Source of the DNA: Blastobasis lacticolella
Lineage: Eukaryota; Arthropoda; Insecta; Lepidoptera; Blastobasidae
Assembly (NCBI GenBank): GCA_905147135.1
Contig: LR990060.1
Coordinates: forward strand, 884,001 to 948,000
Reading direction: 5' to 3'
DNA: 64,000 bases
A program made the translations under genes and the position numbers. Positions 1 to 10,389 of the stretch are shown in pieces. The notes below the pieces were generated by a model. It was not told the DNA's origin, did not search any database, and worked only from the letters and a program-made list of their open reading frames with translations. Positions within the stretch are counted from its first letter, which is position 1, and the number at the start of each line of letters is the position of its first letter.

Positions 1-88
1 AGTATTATTTAGCTGCGGTATTCTGTAAGGAGTCGGGCGGCCCCAATTCGAACGAGATACTCCGCTATGCCCTACCTCGCTTAACACA
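1..88 (+). mobile_element. Rep-C tail fragment (LINE-derived)
   Basis: This matches the last part of the repeat seen whole at 11795-12128 and 35918-36212 (cggcggctccaattcgaac and ctatgccctacctc). It is cut by the window edge. Confidence 0.75.
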
Positions 89-206
89 ATAGTTGAGTTT
101 AGTACAGCAAACCTTGGAGTCGAAGAAACCGTAAGTCAGCATTTAGGCATAGGAAGTGCACACAAGCTTATCAGTATAAACTATATAAATACTATAAACA
201 AATAGG

Positions 207-358
207 TATTATAATTCTGTTACGGGTCTGAGTGTTCTATGTAATATATAATAAGTATGTATTTAAAAGTATATAAGTAGTTTATCAGTTATCTAGCACC
301 CATAACACAAGCTTAGCTTACTTAGGGGCTAGATGGCGTTGAGTGAATTTGTCCACGA
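207..358 (+). mobile_element. SINE-B tail fragment (+)
   Basis: This matches the tRNA-unrelated body of SINE-B (gttacgggtctgagtgttc to ctagatggcg). The tRNA-like head is missing. Confidence 0.75.
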
Positions 359-837
359 ATATCTATTGATTTAATTAATAATGAATACAATAAATATACA
401 CGTAGATACTATAACAGTATATTAGAGAGAGAGATATATATATAGCACTTTTAAATTCTTTTTAAATGCAGCCAGAGAAGGATGTATCGTTCGTTACATG
501 TTACTTTCAAAATTCATGAATTTGGCAAATTATCAAAAGAATAATTGCATAAAGAGTTAGCCATTTCATTAACCAGCTAATTTAACTATCCGCTGCGACA
601 TACACTATTTTATTACGAGTTCTTGAGTGAAGACCGCGACTCGACAATGTATGTATGTACGTAGGAATGTGAGGAATGTATGTATGAATGCGGGTGACCT
701 TCCCTTCTACGTATACGCATGGGAAACCAGATTACAGGAAACTAGTTCTTGAAATGCATGTGGGTAAAACATATGAGTTTTATTCATGGAAAACCTACAT
801 TCTGACGTCAGAATCCTTTATTTTATTTCCTTAATTT
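359..837. other. AT-rich interval, no gene
   Basis: This AT-rich stretch has a short (ga)n(ta)n microsatellite near 427-444 and low-complexity tatgtatg runs near 645-690. I see no coding signal. Confidence 0.5.
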
Positions 838-1108
838 TACTCAGTGACAAACGAGCAGACAGTCCACCTGCTGGTAAGTGGTAACTGTAGCCCATAACAT
901 CTACAATTCAACAAAAATGTAGAACCGCAGATGCGTTGCCCCGGGAGGACTAAGATGAAATGCCTCATGCCTGTAATTGCGCTGGCTACCTTATCCTTCA
1001 AACCGGAACACGACAATGCAAGCATTGTTTCTTGACGGCAGAAATAGATAAGGCGGTGGTACTCACCCAGGCGGACTCCTCAGACTTGACAGAGTCCTAC
1101 CACCTAAT
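838..1108 (+). mobile_element. Rep-D copy
   Basis: This belongs to a dispersed family also found at 42412-42975, 50045-50330, 50595-50820 and 59170-59430. Shared blocks are aaacgagcagacagtccacc, gatgaaatgcctcatg and ttatccttcaaaccg. It is probably a LINE 3' end or SINE; no open frame is kept. Confidence 0.75.
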
Positions 1109-1304
1109 AAAATGGCGGCGGTATTAATTTTCGATACATTGAAACGCATTATTTCTGTAGAGGTACTGAATGGTACCAATTAGGTACTAAGTATAAGACT
1201 AATCAAATCAATTTAAGATTAATGAAAATCTAGTGATTCAACCCACGATTCTGATGCACCTGAGTTTCCGCTACGTGCATGTACCTACGAAGCGTGGCGT
1301 ATGA

Positions 1305-1630
1305 GCGTCGGTGGCCGAGTGGTTAAGGTATCCGACCCGTAAGCGAGAGGTTACCGGGTTCGAATCCCACTGCGGCCATGTATTAATGTACATTAGTTCT
1401 ATGCTTGGCTTTTAAGGTGAGGGGCAGGTTTCATCAACATCATGATGAAACCTGCACATTCAGGCGACTGAATGTATAACCGTGATCCAATTGGTCACGT
1501 TCTCCTTGTGGCAAGGTCATGGAAGTCAGACGACAGTCGCTCCACTGTGATTATCTGATCTGCCAAATCCTGGAGTCCAAGGCGGACCTCGGGCCATCAT
1601 GCGCAAGAGCACACCCGGGACATTAACGAC
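1305..1630 (+). mobile_element. SINE-A copy, tRNA-derived (+)
   Basis: The head has box A tggccgagtgg and box B ggttcgaatcc, and resembles a class II (Ser/Leu-like) tRNA. It is followed by the family body (gatgaaacctgcacattc, ctccactgtgattatctgat, ctgccaaatcctgg) and ends at the cattaacg motif. Confidence 0.85.
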
Positions 1631-2088
1631 AAGTTTGTTTTTTTACTGTGCCCACGTAGAGTGCACGCAAGCATAACTTTGAGCGCGACTAAAAAATTAA
1701 CTCATAATTTAATATTTTGATGCATGATTTTCCCTGTTTTTGAACCGTTTCATCAGTCATAGTCCACTGCTGGACATAGGCCTCCCTAGGTCCTTGCCGC
1801 ATCCAGCATCCACCCGCAAATGGTTCAAAACTAGAGCTCCAACTCCCAACAAAACAATGACAGAGACTATATGAGGGCTTATTTCGAGCGCACTCTAGTT
1901 TATCACTCGTTAGCAAATCAACACCGCAAAGTCATGGTCAAGAACCGACCAGTGATACGATCATTTAGCTGTATGAAAATCGGCACGGTTTCGCACCTAT
2001 TTGACATTGTTATCGTTTGATAGGATGACTTTAACCTACCGCCGAAAACGGGAGAGGATTAAACGACTTTACCTAATTCGTTGAGATT

Positions 2089-2530
2089 GTCGGTGGCCTA
2101 ATAGCTAGCGTGTCCGACACGTAAACGAAAGGTATCGAGTTCGATCTCCAGTTTCGCCATGTACCAATGACCTTTTCTGAGTTATGCACATTCGTTTTCG
2201 TTTCATTTCGTAAACACTATCCGATGCTCTTCATCATATCAACCGAAAGACGCCCACTGCTGGGCATGGGCCTCCCCCAGAGATCTGTACAAAGGCCGCT
2301 CCTGTGCCTTTCACATGCAGTTGGTACCTGCGATCTTTACCAGGTCGATGTTCTTACGGTGAAAACAAACATTGTGAAGGAAGCTGCACGTTCAGGCGAC
2401 TGAATATGTAACCATGATCTAATCTGGCCAGGTTCTCCTGTTAACAAAGCCACGGAGGTCAGACGGCAGTCACTCTACTGTGATTACCTGATCTGCTAAA
2501 TCCTGGATCATGGTCAAGGCATGCACTGAA
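2089..2530 (+). mobile_element. SINE-A copy interrupted by Rep-F
   Basis: A degenerate SINE-A head (gtcggtggcctaatagc) and its tail (ttcaggcgactgaatatgta) are separated by a Rep-F segment (2228-2350; cccactgctgggcatgggcc). This is a nested insertion. Confidence 0.75.
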
Positions 2531-3365
2531 CTTCACTGTTTTATGATTTGAAATTTGTCAAAAATCCGAATCTATCAAAATGAGTTAAGTTACTTTTCAT
2601 CGCACTCGTTACTCTTACTCATTGGTTGATTTTTCTAAGTTACGTTTATAAGGATTCCATTTTCTGTTAAAAACCAAAATGTCGAAAATGTTGTGCTCGC
2701 TCCTAATCGTCCCATTAAGTTACTTTACGATCAGCATCCATCACACATCATCACAGCATCTTAGAACTAATAGCGAAAAATGTCAACTTCTCTTAATACG
2801 CTCATACATTAATTGATTACCTCAGCTTTTAAACGCAAAATATTCTATGTTATATTCTATGTATAAGCAATAAAGAATTTTTCATTCATTCATTCATTCA
2901 TTCAAAATGTCCAAAATTGCATTCAATTATCACTCAAGCTTTTATAACCTAAAATGTCACCAACGAGTTCACACCACTCGCCCATACCGAGCACTCCAGC
3001 TTTTAAGACCCAAAAATGACAAAGATTTGAAACTCGCGCCGCTCACTCATTTATTCATTGACAACCCCTGCAAAGTTTTTAGCTCACTGTATATTATAAC
3101 AAAATATATATTTCTGCCCCACCCCTAAGAAAAAGCTGGGCACGTTCGCCCATGGCGACTGTTTTGCATTCATCTCGAAAAAGAAACAAAATCCGTCCCA
3201 CAATCTCAGCTACACAATCGCTCCACTAGAATCTGACTTGTTACGTAAAAAGTTTCCGTCCGGCCTTCACATTGCCTTTATATGCTCTAATTGTACATCA
3301 ACTGGAGATCAACTGTGATTTATGGCACCGCAGTCGAGTCAAGGACAACGCTGTAGACGCTGATG
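2531..3365. other. Interval with ATTC-tailed repeat ends, no gene
   Basis: It holds a (cattc)n tail preceded by an aataaag stretch (2867-2904), typical of CR1-like LINE 3' ends. The following text (aaaatgtccaaaattg, then acgagttcacaccactcg) looks like degraded repeat. No convincing gene. Confidence 0.5.
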
Positions 3366-3367
3366 GG

Positions 3368-3851
3368 TCTAATGAGCCGTTAAGACTAGCTCCCTAACAA
3401 TTGTCGTAGATGGCGCGCTCTGACGACTCGAACATTATTTTAATCTCTTGGCTGTATGGATCCTATGGAAATGGATATTTATTTCGATACAGCTCACGCC
3501 CGTGTCCCATAGGTGGGGTAGGCAGAGACTATGGACCACCATTTTGCTCTAGATTAACTTTAGATCTGCTAATTCAACTTCTTTTAGATGTTAGTGCTTC
3601 TCGGGGCTGAACCACGGGTCCAACTTTAGATTAATATGGTAGCACTTAAATAATAATAACTAGCGTTTTAATGCCGTTTCATTTGTTCAATGAATGATGA
3701 CAATCACACATATGGTTTTACCATACAACAACAATAGCCCCATTTAATGAAAAGATTAAATAATGTTTTGGTCTTTAGAGCGCGCCATCTATAGGAATTG
3801 TTAGGAAGCTAGTCTTTAAAACGACGCTAGCCTTGAAACAGGCTCATTAGT
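3368..3851. mobile_element. MITE, about 480 bp, long imperfect inverted ends
   Basis: The left end (ctaatgagccgttaagacta, ending agatggcgcgctct) pairs with the right end (agagcgcgccatctat to ggctcattag). Arms of about 55-75 bp enclose AT-rich DNA with no ORF. Confidence 0.8.
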
Positions 3852-3913
3852 TGGCTCCAGAAGCAAGTGCGAGGGAAAAGTGAAAAGCGCGGAAGGAGAG
3901 CCCGATAACCAAG

Positions 3914-4394
3914 GTCAAGCAACGTTCGCAGGGTCCAGTAATTTAGCATCAAGGACCCAGAAGGTGCCAGAGTAATATATAGGTGGTGGTGCCCACAACC
4001 TTTTTAAGGGGCTGGATCTGCGCCTGGTTTCCTATCTATTTTGTGTCTATACTTTTCAGCACCGCAACGAGCTGGCCACTCGTTAGGTGTGCCTTCTTAT
4101 ACCGTGGGCAAAACGAAGTTTAGTAAGGTCTTCGTGGTTGGTGCTTTACGGATAGTCAAGCAACGTTCGCAGGGTCCAGTAATTTAGCATCAAGGACCCA
4201 GAAGGTGCCAGAGTAATATATAGGTGGTGGTGCCCACAACCTTTTTAAGGGGCTGGATCTGCGCCTGGTTTCCTATCTATTTTGTGTCTATACTTTTCAG
4301 CACCGCAACGAGCTGGCCACTCGTTAGGTGTGCCTTCTTATAAGTTTAGTAAGGACTTCGTAGACCATCAGACAGGCACCAGAGGCACCAGAGG
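3914..4394 (+). repeat. 241-bp tandem duplication
   Basis: The stretch starting gtcaagcaacgttcgcaggg at 3914 recurs at 4155 nearly unchanged for about 185 bp. The second copy diverges after ccttcttata, where a small ggcaccaga microsatellite has grown (4374-4402). Confidence 0.9.
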
Positions 4395-4439
4395 CACCAG
4401 AGGTTGGTGCTTTACAGATAGTAATATTGTTCATTTTTA

Positions 4440-5030
4440 ACAAATAAAGGATTAATTATTCTGAAATAAATGATTTGAATTGAATTGAATAAAAAAAACA
4501 TGGCCCAAATACAGTGTCGACACCGCGAACGCTCGTGCAGTAGGTAAACAACAAGTCCCTGGCAACAAAGACGTATCGTAAATGACATCACCGCCTACTG
4601 ACAGGTCAGTGATGTTGTTGTTCCTTGTAAAGCACCACCCACAACTGTATCAGTGGACGAAATCGGAACTTAGGCGTTGTTGTACTAAAATTACAGTTGG
4701 AAATGCCCAGTGGCGCCGCCGTCTATTGAACAGGTTGGTTGCATTGTTTTGTTAATGATATGTGAAAAACAGATGGTTATGTCAAACGGTTTACGGTTGG
4801 TAATTGATTCAGAACGGGGATGTTATGTTAATTATATTAATATTGTTTGTTTTTGTAGTGATATTTTGAAATTTTTTGTATGACATTGGTTTATTTCTCT
4901 TGTATGATATATTTGTGACGTGCTTATATTATGACCATTTAATTATCTGATCTACCAATTCCTGGACCTTGGTCAAGGCGATCCTCAGGCATTCGTTCAC
5001 GAGAGCACAACCGGGACATTTAACGCTTGA
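4440..5030. other. AT-rich interval, no gene
   Basis: It contains an a-rich repeat tail (4440-4500), unassigned sequence and, at about 4940-5015, a fragment of SINE-A body (ctggaccttggtcaagg). No coding evidence. Confidence 0.45.
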
Positions 5031-5245
5031 TGATAAAGGACCCGTTTATACGTCGCCGCATACGTACCGAACAGTAAACGCGTACCAACCAGACAGGAAC
5101 CGTGCAGTGTACCCTATTGGCGTGCACATGACGCGGTGACAAAGCGGTGACGAAGCGGGTACAGCACGACGACTGTGCGGGTGCGACACATACTGTGCGG
5201 TAATTACGCGAACGCTGCGCGTTTATTTTCAAATAATACACCCAC
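5031..5245. mobile_element. Possible transposon end fragment
   Basis: The segment begins aaggacccgtttatacgtcgc, which is matched in reverse at 30505-30528 (gcgacgtataaacgggccc). The following DNA is rich in cg and unlike its neighbours. Only one end is present. Confidence 0.4.
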
Positions 5246-6115
5246 GAGGTTACCTATCGGACCACTTCATATTTTTCCATGTACGCTCATATGTTTCTGG
5301 CGTTACAAATCAGTATTTCACTTAATAATTGTTCATATTTAACCACATTCTATTAGGCGTGAAAACGTAATTGACAAGAGTTACTTTCGCATTCATGTTT
5401 TAAACAACCTCCATCCATAGCAACATTAGACATATTATCTAACGACAACCATATTAACGCCTGTAAAGTTCGGAAACTAGATGGACCGTTTCGTATTTTG
5501 AAACTAATCGAACTTCATTCATCACCGCATCGAGCTCGCCATTCGTTTGGTGTGCCTCCTAATATACGGAAGAGCCCAGCTCGTATCCCAACAAAATCTA
5601 AGGCTAACTTAAGGTCCTAATTAAGGACCGAACTTAAGGACCGTTGCCAATTAGGACAGCGCCTAACTCTACAAATCCTACATTTTGGACAATGAGCATA
5701 GCTTGGTCGTTTCATAGTATTAGAATGAGAACACATACAAACCATTTGATATTTGTTATTATCTAGTACACTAGTTCTTACTAATTATGGCACAGAGTTA
5801 TATAAAAACCGCATAACTACTACATAATTAATATTCTGCCTTCCATAATCACATCCGTCGCTCACCCGAGGCTAACGTTCGAATACCTTCTTTCTATGAA
5901 AACACGGCCGGCGTATTGGCTGAACTGAAGGGTTCGCAGTGCCAGCGTCATCTATGGCGTTAAGTCTAAACTATCATAGTATTATCCAATAGTGTTGCTA
6001 ACAATAGATTCAAAAGTAGCTCAATCGGAAACAATAATCAACTATGCTAGATACGCGCTATATTAGTCCATCAGCCGTAACTGTAGTTTTGGTTGAGCAC
6101 TGAATATAACCTTTA
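5246..6115. other. Interval without gene
   Basis: Mostly unassigned AT-rich sequence. A short shared repeat word (caccgcatcgagctcgccat, then gtgtgcctcctaatat) near 5523-5572 is also in the 241-bp duplication and marks LINE-tail debris. Confidence 0.45.
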
Positions 6116-6340
6116 TTTTTATTTGTTGTGCCAACGCAAGGTAAATGGGCACCCTCCAAGCTATCGGAGGTGAAAGGAGATGAACTCTCATGAGTACCAG
6201 ACGGCCGGCAGGCTGGTTATGAACGACTCGCTATAAAAAGACCTAAGGCGCTTAACGGGCTAGACACGGCCTGTTGCCGGGGTGGCTTTTAAGCTTCATC
6301 GGAAGCGACACCCCAAGGGGATGGGGCCAGCCATGTTTGC
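6116..6340. mobile_element. Probable LINE 3'-end fragment
   Basis: Moderately GC-rich block (ctatcggaggtgaaaggaga, cacggcctgttgccggggtg, gacaccccaaggggatgggg). A related block (gcttttaaaagc-like words and ggggtgtcgc) is at 35075-35170. No ORF remains. Confidence 0.35.
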
Positions 6341-6567
6341 AATATTTCGATGACACGGCCAAGCCATACTTTTTGACCAAAATGTAGGGTTTGTTGAGTC
6401 AGGCTTTGTAGAGATAGGAGATTGGCTCTTCGTAAGTCTGATAACTTTTACTCTGTGAAACGGTCAGCTCAACAGACTTGGCCAACCAATTTTATATGAA
6501 ATGTTTTTGGCGGGATTATTATTATTGTGACAACCATTAAAATGATAATAATATTGTATTAATTATT

Positions 6568-6955
6568 ATCCCACTGCCGCCATGCACCAATGACTCTTTT
6601 CTGAGTTACCTACATTAGTTCAACACTCACCGATGCTCTTACGGTGAGGGAAAACGTCGTGATGAAGCTCAAACTAAATTCGAACATAAATATTTCCTTA
6701 AAACGTCAAAAACGGGTGGTAGGAAACTAAATGACGCTTTGTCGCTGAAACCTGTCGATGAAACCTGCACATTCAGGGGACTGAATGTGTAACCGTGACC
6801 TAATCTGGTCAGGTGCCCCTGGTAGCAGGATCACGGAGGTCAGATGGCTGTCGCTCCACTGTAATTACCTGATCTGCCAAATCCTGGAGCATGATCAAGG
6901 CGGCCCCGGGCCCTCGTGCGCGAGAGCACAACCGCGGCATTAACGCCAAGATGAT
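6568..6955 (+). mobile_element. SINE-A copy with internal insertion
   Basis: The tRNA-like head is reduced to its 3' end (ccactgccgccatgcacc). The tail resumes at 6750 (cctgcacattcaggggactg) and ends with cattaacgcc. Confidence 0.75.
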
Positions 6956-7184
6956 GTTGATTAATATTACAACAACATTATCTCATACCCGGAACAACCT
7001 TTGGCTCCGTTGACACATTGTTTTATCAAATTGTTTTGACTGTATTGTTGTTGTTATTGTTTGGTTTCAGAACCTAAAACTGTTCCACAAAACAATTGCA
7101 TGGCAAACAGACGATTAAACAAGTGTTACATTATGTAAACTATGATTGTGTTTAGTGTTTGAAAATATTATCGATAAGAAATCA

Positions 7185-7400
7185 TACAGGCGGCGGTGGT
7201 GTACTGGCTAACGGGTCGGACTTGTAAGCTAGAGGTGCCGAGTTCGATTCCCAGTGCCGCCATGTACAGGCACTTATTATTTATTATGTGACTCATAACG
7301 AGTCAGACGACAGTCGCTCGACTGTAATTACCGATCTGCCAAATCCTGGATCATGGTCAGGCGGACCCCGGGCCCTCATACGCGAGAGCATAATCGCCAA
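7185..7400 (+). mobile_element. SINE-A copy, shortened (+)
   Basis: The head (ggcggtggtgtactggctaa, box B gagttcgattcccagtg) joins a tail lacking the middle part (cagacgacagtcgctcgact to cgcgagagca). Confidence 0.75.
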
Positions 7401-7589
7401 GATGATTATTTTCTCTACATAGTATTTCTGGTACACAACAACTTCACCTATAAAGCCACCATTGTACTGCGACGCAGTATTGTAAATGGGTCAATATTAT
7501 ACGACGACGCCTGGTATTTTTGGGATTCAAATTACGTTTGGCCTCCAAAGAATGTGTATATAAATAAACCGTTTTGAAATGTTTGTTTA

Positions 7590-8747
7590 TATATGTTAGA
7601 TGGTAGATGTTATAGGTCGTACCTTTGAACACAAACAATATTGTTCTGCAGTGTTCCTTGATATCAGTCAAGCCTTTGACAAAGTCTGGCATGAGGGACT
7701 ACTCTGTAAAATAAAGAGGATGTTACCGCACTCTTTTTTCCACATTCTGAAGTCTTATTTAAGCGGGAGAAGTTTCGAGGTTAAACACAATACTGAAATA
7801 TCACAACAGTCTGAGATATTATCCGGAGTTCCTCAGGGGAGCATCTTGGGCCCGATCTTATATCTGATCTATACAGCTGATCTACCAGTTAGTGACCTCG
7901 TCACAACTGCCACGTATGCGGACGACACAGCGGTTCTCTCAGTGCATGATGATCCAATAGTTGCCTCAGAAAACCTGCAAGCTCATCTATCCAACATAGA
8001 GACATGGCTACGCAAGTGGCGCATAAAAGCCAACCAGAACAAGTCGGTACAGGTGACATTCTCCCTTAGAAGACAAACCTGCCCACCTGTCAAATTGAAT
8101 AACTTGGACATACCACAAGCAGATGATGCTAAGTACCTGGGAATGCATCTGGACAGAAGGCTTACTTGGAGGAAGCACATATGGAACAAACGTAAACAAC
8201 TGGGACTAAGGGTCAGAAATATGGATTGGCTTATTGGAAGAAAATCATACCTGTCTAAGGAAAGCAAGATAGCTGTATATAAATCAATCCTGAAGCCCAT
8301 ATGGACGTACGGGATACAGCTGTGGGGGACATCCAGTACCAGCAATATTGAAATACTGGAAAGGTTTCAAAGTAAAACATTAAGGTCTATGCTCGACATA
8401 CCGTACTTCATCAGCAACAAGTACATTCATATGGATCTAGGGATAAAAACGGTGAAACAGGAAATAGCCACATATAGTAAAAAATACCAAGGCAGATTAT
8501 CAAGCCATGTCAACGAGTTAGCATATAATTTGAAGGGCATGGGAAGTGTCCACCATCAGCGCCTGAAAAGACACAGTATACCCTCTCTATCGGAGAGATT
8601 CTGAATAATCAAAGACACTAAGGAGGGAAGAGGTCATTGGATTCTCTGACTGAAATAAGAGGAATACAATTTAATAACCAGAGAAGTGGCCTATTGTTGA
8701 TGCAACAGATTGCCATGTAACAAAGAAAAAAAAAAAAAAAAAAAAAA
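7590..8747 (+). mobile_element. 5'-truncated jockey-type LINE with target-site duplication
   Basis: A 334-codon open frame (7600-8604) holds the C-terminal half of a reverse transcriptase: DISQAFDKVWH, SGVPQGSILGP, the catalytic ATYADDTAV box, and a thumb/C-terminal region. This is the order of non-LTR ORF2 in the jockey group; no RNase H is present. About 120 bp of 3' UTR and a 24-A tail (8725-8748) follow. The 11-bp word atgtttgttta stands on both sides (7579-7589 and 8748-8758), so the insertion boundaries are exact. The endonuclease and 5' RT motifs are lost, so it cannot move by itself. Confidence 0.93.
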
Positions 8748-8761
8748 ATGTTTGTTTAAGT

Positions 8762-8890
8762 TGAAGATTTGATTTTTTTATACCACTAAGTTGGCAAACA
8801 AGCTTACGGCCTGCCTGATGGAAAGTAGTCACTTTAGCCTATTGTCGTTCGCAATACCACGCATCACCCACGCGCTGCCGACCCCGTAAC
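8762..8890 (+). mobile_element. Rep-G copy
   Basis: Shared words are ataccactaagttggcaaac, cttacggcctgcctgatgg and cacccacgcgctgccgaccc. Other copies are at 56508-56645 (+) and 58720-58842 (-), with a scrap at 9178-9215. Confidence 0.75.
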
Positions 8891-9219
8891 AACCTTTTCA
8901 CCCCTTTCTTGAAGAACTCTATGTTTTATTCTCCAGGAAAAACCTGATTTGTTCAGCATTCGATTTTTTTGAAGTTTTCTGAAGTGTCGTTAAGGTTGTA
9001 TTATCATCATGACTACTACAAACCTAGGACGAATCGGACATCATCGTCTCATCTCTTTCCGTCGTCTTGCAACAATTCTCTAGTTGTTGCGTTCCGATTT
9101 TAAGGATTAGGTAGCCTGGTTTTGCAAATGTCCATCTACATTAACTACCGCATGTAACTATGCATCAAGTAAGCCACCAAACAAGCAAGTAGTTTGCCAC
9201 TTTAGTGGTATAAAAAAGT

Positions 9220-9899
9220 AGTTATGGACTCGAAGCACGTCGCATGTTTGTTTCGAGCACAGTCCTAATGGTGACTTAGCTACGGTTCTACATTTTTCTT
9301 ACTTGAGAATTTCTGGCCGTGTGGTTTTGCCCAAAACAGGAAAATATTGCTGTCTTTGGGGGAGCCCTACGATCAGCAGTGGACTGCGATAGGCTGATCA
9401 ACCAATCGATCATCCTACGCCGCTAAGATTTCTCTTTCAATTATGAGTCGACCGTCGCTGCCACAAATTGGTGACAACCATTGGCGTATCTAGGGCTTTT
9501 TTCCAGGGTGGGCCTGGCCGCTGAGGTGGCCGATGAAGCCTGAGCTTAATGTACAGTCATTGAGCCAGACGCAGATCCAGGATTTGGTTGGGGGATCCAG
9601 GATTCTCTACTCAAAGTGTGGGCGCGCTGAGTAAAAAAAAATGTGCCGTTATAGTGGGGTGAAAGAGCGGATAAAAGAGTTAACGGAGCGAGCTCGAAAT
9701 TTTTTATATTTTGGATCTTTGGAAAAGCTGCGGTGATCAATGAATGAGCGACCGGAGCAAGTTCGACATTGTTTACGTTTGGGGTCTTAAAAGCTGGAGC
9801 AATAATTGTATGAATGAGCGGGCGGAGTAATTTGTGATATTTTGGTTGAAGTATGAAGGTTACGCCCCCCCCCCCACCCCTCCTACGGATATGGTGACA
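9220..9899. other. Interval with repeat scraps, no gene
   Basis: It includes a Rep-E scrap (ggccgtgtggttttg near 9312) and an area (9590-9850) where gagcgrgcggagyaa and tttttatattttgg words recur in loose tandem. There is a c-run at 9867. No coding evidence. Confidence 0.45.
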
Positions 9900-10165
9900 A
9901 CAGTGTTTAGAACAACCTGACCGACAGGAAAGTCGGATAACCCTCGACCAATTTTACATTTATTCAAATATTTTCTAAGCTACTGAACCGATTTTAATGA
10001 AACAAAGCTAAGAACCGTCTCGGTTAATCTGGCTTTTTAATAGACTAAATCCCTTCCAAATCGGTCCATCCGTTCCGGAGCTACGATGCCACAGACACAC
10101 TTCGCCACAGCGCCACAGATACACACGTTAACCTTAAAACATCCCTCTTTTTTCTACGGGGGTCA
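9900..10165. mobile_element. Rep-H copy
   Basis: Family words are ctgaaccgattttaatgaaa, aaagctaagaaccgtctcgg and ggtccatccgttccggagct. Relatives are at 33100-33260, 51980-52200 and 52838-53095, in both orientations. Non-coding. Confidence 0.75.
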
Positions 10166-10249
10166 AAATGAATCCTTACTCTCCACTGATGAAATTTCTC
10201 CATGGTGCAGCGTTATTCAGTCCTTATACCACGTTCTTTTCAATTCCAG

Positions 10250-10389
10250 GCATCGGAATAATAGACTTCGAATCATGGCGGCCGGTGTTCCGACAGAACT
10301 TCGGTGTGTTGGTGCCTTACAAGGATATCTCTTACGAGATCGAGCGGAGCAGGCATCCGATATGGCCCAGCTCCTGGGTCAAGGAGGAG
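10250..10389 (+). CDS. Hyaluronidase exon with catalytic Asp-x-Glu
   Basis: The exon opens after a polypyrimidine/AG acceptor (ttctttt...ttccag) and ends at GAG|gtaaga. It holds two bases of a split Gly plus 46 codons. The motif GIIDFESWRP places the conserved Asp (proton-positioning) and Glu (catalytic acid) at exon residues 5 and 7. The rest (FRQNFG, SYEIERSRHP) follows the family pattern. The acceptor lies about 85 bp downstream of a repeat copy (9900-10165). Confidence 0.92.

Noticed and set aside
1305..1380. Cloverleaf-like sequence with box A and box B, a possible tRNA gene
   Set aside because: The same head recurs many times, always with the same non-tRNA tail, and the copies differ in stem bases; it is a SINE head.
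7600..8604. Host gene with reverse-transcriptase domain
   Set aside because: The poly-A tail and flanking target duplication show it is a retroposed LINE.
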